A stretch of DNA of 64,000 bases from an uncultured Collinsella sp. (GTDB taxonomy: Bacteria > Actinomycetota > Coriobacteriia > Coriobacteriales > Coriobacteriaceae): contig CATYVH010000006.1 in the NCBI GenBank assembly GCA_958413765.1, forward strand, positions 1 to 64,000, in the 5' to 3' direction. Within the stretch, counting starts at the first letter, position 1. Every line of letters begins with the position of its first letter. Under the pieces are notes generated by a model, which saw nothing but the letters and a program-made list of their open reading frames with translations, did no database searches and was not told the origin of the DNA. Shown piece after piece: positions 25,410-32,445 of this stretch. The position numbers and the translations under genes were made by a program.

Positions 25410-25561
25410 AAAACTGTGTCGGATTACGGGGCTAAAGTCGGAACCCTCATCCATACCTTCATTTTTTGAAAAACGGCAGGCTATCTACCTGCGGTTTTGT
25501 TTTTGCGATTTTCTATATGGTCGGAGGTTCGCCATCCAGCCCCGTAATCCGGCATGGTTTT
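25410..25561. repeat. Nested palindrome, family C, copy 3
   Basis: Outer arms 25410-25433 and 25538-25561 (core GGATTACGGGGCT) match with three differences and enclose GCAGG-N7-CCTGC followed by GGTTTT. With copies 1 and 2 it fills the 780-base gap between the regulator and the hydrogenase operon, where no gene is seen. Confidence 0.7.
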
Positions 25562-25593
25562 GTTAGCGGCGGCCCAACCGCGCGTTCACGCGC

Positions 25594-25632
25594 GGGGCCG
25601 GTGGGGCAATTTTGCCCCACCGGCCCCGTTTT
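25594..25632. terminator. Strong hairpin at the end of the hydrogenase operon
   Basis: A perfect 16-bp GC-rich stem (GGGGCCGGTGGGGCAA and complement) with a 2-base loop, ending 9 bases before the echF stop. The GTTTT lies on the plus-strand side, so it may mainly terminate plus-strand transcripts, but the stem would also end or protect the operon mRNA. Confidence 0.65.
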
Positions 25633-25636
25633 CGCG

Positions 25637-25978
25637 CTATTCCGGCTTGGTTTCTACCGTGGGAGTCTTATCCGCCGCAACCGGAGTACGGGCGGTGTCC
25701 ATAGTCAGGCAGTGCTTGGGGCAGCTCTCGATGCACTCACCGCACACCACGCAGGCATACGGGTCGATCGACCACGTTCCACCCTTGCGATCGACTGCGA
25801 GCGCGCCCGCCGGACAGCGACGCGCACACATGCCGCAGCAGATGCACGCGTCCATGTCGTTGACGATATGCCCGCGCAAGCGCTCGGGTGCCGCGAGCTT
25901 CTCCTGCGGATAGCACACCGTTACCGGCTGCTTGACCATAGAGCCCAAGGCCGTCTTGGCAAATGTCAGCAAACTCAT
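25637..25978 (-). CDS. echF: Ech hydrogenase ferredoxin subunit EchF (NuoI-like)
   Basis: A 113-residue polyferredoxin. Two complete [4Fe-4S] motifs are visible: CICCGMCARRCP (about 46-57) and CVVCGECIESCP (about 77-88). The first 40 residues form the amphipathic docking region seen in NuoI/EchF proteins. It carries electrons from reduced ferredoxin to the small hydrogenase subunit. It is the last gene of the operon, 7 bases after echE. A short Lys/Thr/Pro tail ends the protein. Confidence 0.85.
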   Translation of the reverse strand: MSLLTFAKTALGSMVKQPVTVCYPQEKLAAPERLRGHIVNDMDACICCGMCARRCPAGALAVDRKGGTWSIDPYACVVCGECIESCPKHCLTMDTARTPVAADKTPTVETKPE

Positions 25979-25985
25979 GCCGCGC

Positions 25986-27074
25986 CTACCTTTCCGTGCA
26001 GCTAATGCAGGGGTCGATGGTCAGGATAATCATGGGCACGTTGGCAAGGAGCACGCCCTGCAGCGCATGTGTCAGACCCGCCAGGTTCTGCGACGTCGGC
26101 GTGCGCACGCGGAAGCGGTCCAGGTTCTTGGTGCCGTTACCGCGCACATGGTAATACGCCTCGCCGCGCGGCTGCTCAATCACAACCTCGCCGCGTGCGC
26201 CGTCGGCCGGCGTAAGCTTGGTGCGCCCGCCGATCCCGTCGTGCGGAATCTTGCCCACAAGCTCCTTAATGATGTCCATGGCCTGCGTGACCTCGGCACA
26301 GCGCACCTGGCAGCGGGCATAGCAATCGCCATCGGTGGCGACAACCGGCTCAAACGCAGCCAGGTCCGCATAGGCACCGTCGCTAAACATGCGCACGTCG
26401 TAGTCCACGCCCGAGGCGCGCCCAAACGGGCCGACCATCGACAGATCCAGCGCGTCCTTCTTGCTGATCACGCCCACGCCATGCAGGCGCTCGCCACAGC
26501 TGACGTCGTCCAAAAACGTATGCACCAGGGCCTCGTAGTCGGGACGCATGGCATCGAGCGTCTGGACAATGCCAGCCAGCTCGGAGTCCTCAATGTCGTG
26601 CTTTAGGCCGCCGATCTCGTTAATCGAAAGGATCACGCGGCCACCGCACGTGCTCTCGAAGATCTTGAGAATCTGCTCGCGCAGGGTCCACGACCGATAG
26701 AACAGCGCCTCGAAGCCAAAGGCATCGGCGAGCAGGCCCAGCCACAGCAGGTGCGAGTGGATGCGCGAAAGCTCGTGCAAAATAGTGCGGATATACTGCA
26801 CGCGGCCGGGCACCTCGATGTCGAGCATGCGCTCGCAGGCGCTGGCATAGCCGTAGCTGTGGCCCACGGCGCAAATGCCGCAGATGCGCTCGGCGATGTA
26901 GCCAAACTGGTGCATGTCGCGCTTTTCGGTGAGCTTCTCGAGTCCGCGGTGCACAAAGCCGATCTGCGGAATTGCCTCGATGACGCGGTCGTCCTCGATC
27001 ACCAGGTCCAGATGAAGCGGCTCGGGCAGCACCGGGTGTTGCGGGCCAAACGGAATAACGGAGCGATGTGCCAT
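25986..27074 (-). CDS. echE: Ech [NiFe]-hydrogenase large subunit EchE
   Basis: A 362-residue catalytic subunit. Both Ni-binding cysteine pairs are intact: C65-x2-C68 in RICGICAVGH, and C356-x2-C359 in DPCISCTER at the very C-terminus. NuoD of complex I lacks these cysteines, so this is a true group 4 hydrogenase, not a complex I subunit. Ending at CTER matches Ech enzymes that need no C-terminal protease step. It reduces protons to H2 with ferredoxin electrons, coupled to ion pumping by EchAB. The start at 27074 is 5 bases after the echD stop. The hyp maturation genes are not in the window. Confidence 0.9.
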   Translation of the reverse strand: MAHRSVIPFGPQHPVLPEPLHLDLVIEDDRVIEAIPQIGFVHRGLEKLTEKRDMHQFGYIAERICGICAVGHSYGYASACERMLDIEVPGRVQYIRTILHELSRIHSHLLWLGLLADAFGFEALFYRSWTLREQILKIFESTCGGRVILSINEIGGLKHDIEDSELAGIVQTLDAMRPDYEALVHTFLDDVSCGERLHGVGVISKKDALDLSMVGPFGRASGVDYDVRMFSDGAYADLAAFEPVVATDGDCYARCQVRCAEVTQAMDIIKELVGKIPHDGIGGRTKLTPADGARGEVVIEQPRGEAYYHVRGNGTKNLDRFRVRTPTSQNLAGLTHALQGVLLANVPMIILTIDPCISCTER

Positions 27075-27079
27075 GGGCC

Positions 27080-27796
27080 TTACGCCTCCTTTTTCTGCTT
27101 GTCGCGGGCGGCCTTGGCGGCAAGCGCCGCGCGGACCTTGGCCGCTTTCTCAGGATCCATGGCGGCGAGCTTTGCCTCCATCTCGGCGGCCTTGAGCGCC
27201 GCCTTCGCAGCAGCCCCATCGTGCTGAGCATCGGAGCCGGCAGCCGCAGCGGGCTGAGCAGCGGCGCCCGCGGCATCGCCGGCGCCCGCAACGCCCTCCC
27301 CTGCAGCAGCCGCAGCCGCGGCGGCCTTCTCGGCAGCGGCCTTGCGCGCCTTGGCCTCGGCAGCCGCGCGGACCTTCATGGCCTTCTCGCGCGCGGCCTT
27401 CACCTCGGGCGTGATAACGCTCATGGGTTCAGCGGTCGAGACCTGGTAGAAAAAGCCCTTAAAGTCGATCTGCATATCGGTGATGGCAAGACCAAACAGA
27501 TCGTGCGCTTCGTTTTCAAACGGGAATACCGCCGGATAATACGAGCTGATGGACGGAATCTCCTGGTACTGGTCGATGCCTTCGACCACCAGGTTCTCGA
27601 TCGCATAGCTGCCGCCCTGCGCAATATGCTCCTGAGCAGCACGAACGTTGATAAACGTATAGACCAAGCGATACGAGCCGTCGTCGACGTTACGCTCGGC
27701 GTGCATTTGCACAAAGCGCGCACCGACGCCCTTAAGCGCCTGGACATGCGACAGGAGCTCGTCGATCCCAACGATGGTATAGATAGCCTTTTGCAT
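27080..27796 (-). CDS. echD: Ech hydrogenase subunit EchD (NuoC-like) with Ala/Lys-rich tail
   Basis: A 238-residue protein. Residues 1-125 are a NuoC/30-kDa-type domain, with the landmark SSYYPAVFPFENEAHDLFGL that docks to the large subunit. Residues about 125-238 are an unusual Ala/Lys/Glu helix-forming extension (KARKAAAEKAAAAAAAAGEG), absent from most EchD proteins and probably disordered or a single alpha-helix. The start ATG shares one base with the echC stop (TAATG). It is a structural subunit of the peripheral arm. Confidence 0.85.
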   Translation of the reverse strand: MQKAIYTIVGIDELLSHVQALKGVGARFVQMHAERNVDDGSYRLVYTFINVRAAQEHIAQGGSYAIENLVVEGIDQYQEIPSISSYYPAVFPFENEAHDLFGLAITDMQIDFKGFFYQVSTAEPMSVITPEVKAAREKAMKVRAAAEAKARKAAAEKAAAAAAAAGEGVAGAGDAAGAAAQPAAAAGSDAQHDGAAAKAALKAAEMEAKLAAMDPEKAAKVRAALAAKAARDKQKKEA

Positions 27797-28413
27797 TACT
27801 CGGCCTCCTTTGCAGCGACGGGCGTCTCAGCAGGTGCGTCGCCAGCAGCGGGTGCGGCGGGCTTCCCGGCAGGCGCGTCACCGGCACCGTCAGTCCCGGC
27901 CCCCGCAGCCACAAACCCGTCCTCGCCCAGCTCAACGCCACCGTCCCAGGTGGCGGCGCCGCCCACGGTGAGCGGATCGCCGCCGGCGCGCATCACGGCC
28001 TCCTTCTGGTCCAGGATACCGCACGCCTCCACGATGGCATCGATCACCGTTTCGGGACGAATGGCGCACCCGGGCGCGTACACATCCACGGGAATCGCGC
28101 GGTCCACGCCGCCGATCACGTTGTAGGCATCGCGGAATACGCCGCCCGAGCACGCGCAAATGCCGCATGCCACCACGCACTTGGGCTCGAGCATCTGGTT
28201 GTAGATCTGGCGCACGATGGGCAGGTTCTGGGCATTGACCGACCCCGTCACCAAAAAGATATCCGCATGCTTGGGGTTGCCGGTGTTGACCACGCCAAAG
28301 CGCTCCGCATCGAACAGTGGCGTGAGCGAAGCAAGCACCTCGATATCGCATCCGTTGCAGCTCGAGCCGTCGTAATGAATAACCCACGGCGAGCGCGACA
28401 TTTTATGATCCAT
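27796..28413 (-). CDS. echC: Ech hydrogenase small subunit EchC (NuoB-like)
   Basis: A 205-residue protein holding the proximal [4Fe-4S] cluster. Ligands appear as C19/C22 (SCNGCD), a cysteine in CGICACSGG (83-91) and C116 in APGC, the standard NuoB/EchC pattern. The family part ends at about residue 150; a 55-residue Ala/Gly/Pro tail follows (AGDAPAGKPAAPAAGDAP), like the one on EchD. ATG at 28413, with a second ATG four codons later. It passes electrons from EchF to the NiFe site of EchE. Confidence 0.88.
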   Translation of the reverse strand: MDHKMSRSPWVIHYDGSSCNGCDIEVLASLTPLFDAERFGVVNTGNPKHADIFLVTGSVNAQNLPIVRQIYNQMLEPKCVVACGICACSGGVFRDAYNVIGGVDRAIPVDVYAPGCAIRPETVIDAIVEACGILDQKEAVMRAGGDPLTVGGAATWDGGVELGEDGFVAAGAGTDGAGDAPAGKPAAPAAGDAPAETPVAAKEAE

Positions 28414-28425
28414 GGATGCCGCCTC

Positions 28426-31308
28426 CTAAATAAACACGTCGACGAGGATGGGCATAAGGTTGAGCAGGCCAAACACCAGCGCCACGCCCCAGCCGAGCTT
28501 AAAGCAGCTGCGCCAGGTGCTGCGTGCGAAGGTGTTGTCGATCAGCACCTCGACAAAATACGTCGCGGCCATCACGACCAGGGCTACGACCCAGCTCACC
28601 GGGTTGTCCCAAACAAAGAACATGCCCACCCACATCAAAAACAGCACGGTCTCGCACCAGTGCATAAGGGTCATCTTGGCCAGCGTGCCGCCGCTCATCT
28701 CGGTGGCGATGCCCTGGACAATCTCCTGATGCGCGTGATGCGAGTACGAAAGGTCAAACGGCGACTTGCGTAGCTTGATGGTGAGCACCGCAAGCAGCGC
28801 CAGGAAAATGGGCGCACTGTACACGATGATGGGCGCCGACTGCCCGGTCACGGCGATGGAATCGAAGCTATCGGTGGCAAGATACAGGCCCACGCTCATC
28901 AGCAGAACGGCGGGCTCGTAGCTCATAACCTGCAGCAGCTCGCGATCGGCGCCGACCTGCGCAAACGGGCTTTGCGTCGAGGCGGACGCCAGCACCACAA
29001 AGATCGCGGCGAGCGTCACCATAAAAGCGCACAGCAGCGTGTTGGAGCCCGACACAAAGATGCCGCCGCCCACGACGGTAAAGATGAGCGCGCACGCCAT
29101 ATAGGTATCGTCCATGGTGTTTACGCTGGCAGGGGCCTTGCGCAGCAGCTTGGCAACGTCGTAGAAGGGCTGCAGCAGGCGCGGGCCCACGCGGCCCTGC
29201 ATGCGAGCGGACAGCTTGCGGTCAAGGCCGTCGATCAAGCCGCCCGCAAGCGGCGCCAGCAAGGCAAACGCCACGGTGCCAATAAAAATGCCCACGACGC
29301 CCGAGCCTTCAAAATACTTGCCGCGCAGCACCGAGGGCGCACTCATGGCGAGTCGCTCGGGCCCAATCCACGCGCAGCACAGCAGCGCAAACAGGATGAT
29401 GGCACAGCAAACAACACTACCCGCGGGGCCAATACGTTTCTCGCCAAGGGCGTCCTCCGAGTACCAATTGCGCTTTTCGGCCTTCACCTCGCGTCCCATC
29501 GAGCCGCGGAAATGGCGGTAATTGTCGGTTCCCACACCCGAAAGATATACGTTGACGTGCGGCTTATTGCTCACGCGGAATGAAGTCAGCAGCACCACGG
29601 CGATAAACGCCACGATAACCACCATCAGATACATGGCGTCCTTGCCAATAACGTACGGCACGCGGCCAAACACCATGGCCAAGTAAGGCGACACCAGGCC
29701 GCTCGAGATGAGCGGGAACGCCACGCAGCAAAGAATCAGCAGCGCGGCGATGGTGTTGAGGGCCATCCATTCGGTCTTATGGACATTGACCTCAACGTTT
29801 TGAGCCGTGGGGTCGACGCCCGAAAGCTTGGCAAGCCACTTGCCCCAGAAGAAGAACGTCGCGGCCGAGCCAAAGGCAAGCACCATGATCATGAGCACGT
29901 TGCCGGTCTGCGCGAACGCCACCAGGGCGCCCCACTTGGACACGAGCATGCCAAACGGTGCCACGAACATGCCCATGATGCCCAGCATCATCAGACGCGT
30001 AAGGTGCGGCATGCGGCTGAACATACCGTCCATGTCCTCGATATTGCGGCTGCCGATATGATGCTCGGCCGTGCCCACGCACAGGAACAGCAGCGACTTG
30101 GCCACCGTGTGGAACAGGATCAGGAAGATGGCGGCCCATACGGCCTCGGGCGCGCCGACACCCAAGCAAGCACTGATGAGGCCCAAGTTGGAAATGGTGG
30201 AGTACGCGAGGACGCGTTTGGCGTTGCTCTGCGAGATGGCCATGAGGGCAGCGAGCAAAAACGTGATGGCACCCACGCTCGTGACCATAAAGCCGGTCAC
30301 GGGATAGATGGCATAGAGCGGGCTGAGCTTGACCATCAGGAACACGCCGGCTTTGACCATGGTTGACGAGTGCAGCAGGGCACTCGTGGGCGTGGGGGCA
30401 ACCATGGCACCCAATAGCCAAGTGTGGAACGGCATCTGTGCGGCCTTGGTGAGCGCGGCAAGCGACAGCAACAGGACCGGCATCACCAGCAGCGCGGATT
30501 GCGCGGTTCCGGCGCTGGAAAGCTCGATCATGCCCGAGATGGTCAGCGGCATGCCGTTAACGTGCAGGTACATGAGTCCGGCCAAAAACGCGATGCCGCC
30601 CAGCATGTTGAGGATGATCTGGGTGAAAGCGTTTTTTATGGCCTCGGGCGTGCGCGTGTAGCCAATCATGAGGAACGAGCACACGGTGGTGATTTCCCAG
30701 CCACAGAACAGCCACTCAAGGTTGTCGCTTGTCACGATGACGAACATGGCCGAGAGGAACAGGAACATAAGCGCCAGGAACTGCGGGCGTCGGTCGGGCG
30801 CCGCCTGCCCGCGCAGCGCTGCCTCGTGCTCGTCGTGGGCCTGGAAGTCCTTCATGTAGCCCAGGGCGTACACGCAGATAAGGCTGCCGACAATGCCGAC
30901 GGCAAGCACCATGATCACACTCATGTAATCCAGGTAGAGCGGCGTGGCGGTGACAACCTCGGCCGCGGGCAGCGTCATGGCAGCGAAGGCAACCGAACCC
31001 ACCAGCTGCACCACGCCGAGCACCGTGGTGAGCGTGCTCTTATATTTACGCGCGTTGTACAGGATGACGGCGCACAGGATCACGTCGATGACGGAGCTGA
31101 TGATCGAGAGCACATGCGAGGTGCCGGGGGCAACCTCGAAGCTCTGCGGGTCCGTGCCAAAAAACATGACGGCGACTACAACCGTCACCGCCATAATGAT
31201 GCCAGAGCCTACAAGCCCCGCCGCATCGCGGGCGCGGTCACCGCGCGCGAGCAGCATGCCCAGCGCCGGTACCAGCGGAAACAGGGTAAGGAAATACAGT
31301 AGCGTCAT
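28426..31308 (-). CDS. Ech hydrogenase membrane subunits EchA and EchB fused in one protein
   Basis: A 960-residue polytopic protein. Residues 1-about 650 are a NuoL/MrpD/EchA ion-translocating subunit: LEWLFCGWEITTVCSFLMIGY, MPFHTWLLGAMVAPTPTSALLHSSTMVKAG, and RVLAYSTISNLG are its conserved proton-channel segments. Residues about 665-960 are a NuoH/EchB subunit: RKLSARMQGRVGPRLLQPFYD and VAKLLRK form its quinone-site-like loop, and KLRKSPFDLSYSHHAHQE is the next conserved loop. Normally these are two genes. The reading frame is continuous and the join carries a charged cytoplasmic linker (about 580-620), so it is a fusion rather than a frameshift. GGGGGAG precedes the ATG. First gene of the operon. 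Confidence 0.88.
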   Translation of the reverse strand: MTLLYFLTLFPLVPALGMLLARGDRARDAAGLVGSGIIMAVTVVVAVMFFGTDPQSFEVAPGTSHVLSIISSVIDVILCAVILYNARKYKSTLTTVLGVVQLVGSVAFAAMTLPAAEVVTATPLYLDYMSVIMVLAVGIVGSLICVYALGYMKDFQAHDEHEAALRGQAAPDRRPQFLALMFLFLSAMFVIVTSDNLEWLFCGWEITTVCSFLMIGYTRTPEAIKNAFTQIILNMLGGIAFLAGLMYLHVNGMPLTISGMIELSSAGTAQSALLVMPVLLLSLAALTKAAQMPFHTWLLGAMVAPTPTSALLHSSTMVKAGVFLMVKLSPLYAIYPVTGFMVTSVGAITFLLAALMAISQSNAKRVLAYSTISNLGLISACLGVGAPEAVWAAIFLILFHTVAKSLLFLCVGTAEHHIGSRNIEDMDGMFSRMPHLTRLMMLGIMGMFVAPFGMLVSKWGALVAFAQTGNVLMIMVLAFGSAATFFFWGKWLAKLSGVDPTAQNVEVNVHKTEWMALNTIAALLILCCVAFPLISSGLVSPYLAMVFGRVPYVIGKDAMYLMVVIVAFIAVVLLTSFRVSNKPHVNVYLSGVGTDNYRHFRGSMGREVKAEKRNWYSEDALGEKRIGPAGSVVCCAIILFALLCCAWIGPERLAMSAPSVLRGKYFEGSGVVGIFIGTVAFALLAPLAGGLIDGLDRKLSARMQGRVGPRLLQPFYDVAKLLRKAPASVNTMDDTYMACALIFTVVGGGIFVSGSNTLLCAFMVTLAAIFVVLASASTQSPFAQVGADRELLQVMSYEPAVLLMSVGLYLATDSFDSIAVTGQSAPIIVYSAPIFLALLAVLTIKLRKSPFDLSYSHHAHQEIVQGIATEMSGGTLAKMTLMHWCETVLFLMWVGMFFVWDNPVSWVVALVVMAATYFVEVLIDNTFARSTWRSCFKLGWGVALVFGLLNLMPILVDVFI

Positions 31309-31559
31309 ACCATCACTCCCCCATGCAAAAACGCTGCAATTGTTTAACGTTATAGCTCAGTTGAGGAGTAGCGGCGGCGGGTTTTCGGTCAACTGGGGAG
31401 TTTTAGGCGTACGGGGTAACGAGTCTGTCCGCTTTGGAGCAGAGAGGCGACGCTCCCCCTATCGCGGCGGCGGGCGCACGGGCCACTGCGCGCGGTTTAT
31501 TAACCACTTTGGAGGATGTTCCAGTAGGCTCACGACGGTCCAAAAAGTTGGCGCGGCAA

Positions 31560-31583
31560 GAAAAATGCGCCCCTGTGGGCGCA
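31560..31583 (-). terminator. Intrinsic terminator of the HTH gene
   Basis: On the minus strand a 7-bp stem (TGCGCCC/GGGCGCA) with a 4-base loop is followed by TTTTTC, 12 bases after the stop. The rest of the 31309-31595 spacer shows no gene; it holds the hydrogenase operon promoter region. Confidence 0.75.
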
Positions 31584-31595
31584 CCATCCCGTTCG

Positions 31596-31991
31596 CTATT
31601 CCGCCTTTTTAACGCGCAGCTTGCGACCGCGCGGCTTATCAACCAGCGCGGACTCACCGCTCTCGCGATACTGGCGGCACCAAGCCTTGACCGAAGACTC
31701 GCTGGGAATCTTGTGCTTGATCATGGCCTCGCGAACCGTTAAGCCGTTTTCCAAGCGGTCCTTGACCACGGCGAGCTTAACTTCGTACGAATAGGTGTGA
31801 TGATGCGAACCGGCGTTGAGAACGGCGTCGGCACCGCCCACGGCATATGCGCGGGCCCACTGACGAGCCGTGGCCTGGGGAATGCCGAGCTCCGCGGCGA
31901 GGGCGCGATGACCGACCCCCTCTTGGAGGACCTCGACGGCGCGCTGCCTAACCTCGGGCGCATGCGTGCGAGTCCTTGTTGCTTCCGACAT
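31596..31991 (-). CDS. Double helix-turn-helix protein resembling IS150/IS3 OrfA
   Basis: A 131-residue protein with two helix-turn-helix units (about 15-45, VLQEGVGHRALAAELGIPQATARQWARAY, and 65-110, EVKLAVVKDRLENGLTVREAMIKHKIPSESSVKAWCRQYRE). It ends in a basic PRGRKLRVKK tail. This is the arrangement of IS150-type transposase OrfA. No OrfB integrase domain follows and no inverted repeats are visible, so it is an orphan remnant or a domesticated DNA-binding protein. ATG at 31991; a GTG three codons upstream also exists. It has its own terminator. Confidence 0.65.
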   Translation of the reverse strand: MSEATRTRTHAPEVRQRAVEVLQEGVGHRALAAELGIPQATARQWARAYAVGGADAVLNAGSHHHTYSYEVKLAVVKDRLENGLTVREAMIKHKIPSESSVKAWCRQYRESGESALVDKPRGRKLRVKKAE

Positions 31992-32281
31992 ACCTGCCAC
32001 TTCTTAGCCTTAACCGTTAATCTGCTTTCTTACGTGCATGTTAGATAGTAGCATTTTGCTGTTTACGCGTAACAGTTAATTGAAAATCGCACGGCGGCAT
32101 CTGGGCATTTGCCATTAATTTGCAACAGTTCTTTAGGTTTTATTTACGCAGCTAGTTAGCTCGCGGCTCATTGACGGTGTTTTACCAACCAGATTGGTAT
32201 CTTTTTGTTTGGCTGGTATGGTTTGTGTAATTATTAACCCCTCTTCAGCCCGCACCTACATGTCAACTTTCCACTTACTTT

Positions 32282-32362
32282 CCAGCTTTCCACCTAGCTT
32301 TCCAGCTTTCCACTTAACTTACCACCTAAGGTGGAAAGCTGGAAAGCTAGGTGGGAAGCTGG
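32282..32362. repeat. Long hairpin built of CTTTCCAGCTTTCCAC words
   Basis: Arms 32282-32313 and 32331-32362 are 32 bases each with one mismatch (a G:T wobble) and a 17-base loop. The arms consist of short direct repeats of AGCTTTCCA. It lies between the HTH gene and the terminator of the giant surface gene. The remainder of 32001-32445 (AT-rich, partly a promoter region for the HTH gene) shows no gene. Confidence 0.7.
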
Positions 32363-32386
32363 GGCAGCAGCAGGCCAGGAGAACAA

Positions 32387-32421
32387 GAAAAGGGGCGGCA
32401 ACCGGGTGGTTGCCGCCCCCT
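32387..32421 (-). terminator. Intrinsic terminator of the surface-protein operon
   Basis: A 13-bp GC-rich stem (AGGGGCGGCAACC and complement) followed on the minus strand by TTTTC, 25 bases after the stop of the giant gene. Confidence 0.85.
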
Positions 32422-32445
32422 TTGCGAAGCCAGTTGGCTTCGGAA

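Noticed and set aside
24913..25561. Simple intrinsic terminators only
   Set aside because: The central hairpins could terminate, but outer arms of 24-29 bp and shared modules in two distant loci need another explanation.
25986..31308. NADH dehydrogenase (complex I, nuo operon)
   Set aside because: The large subunit keeps both Ni-binding CxxC pairs and ends at CTER, and no NuoE/F/G genes are present, so it is a group 4 Ech hydrogenase.
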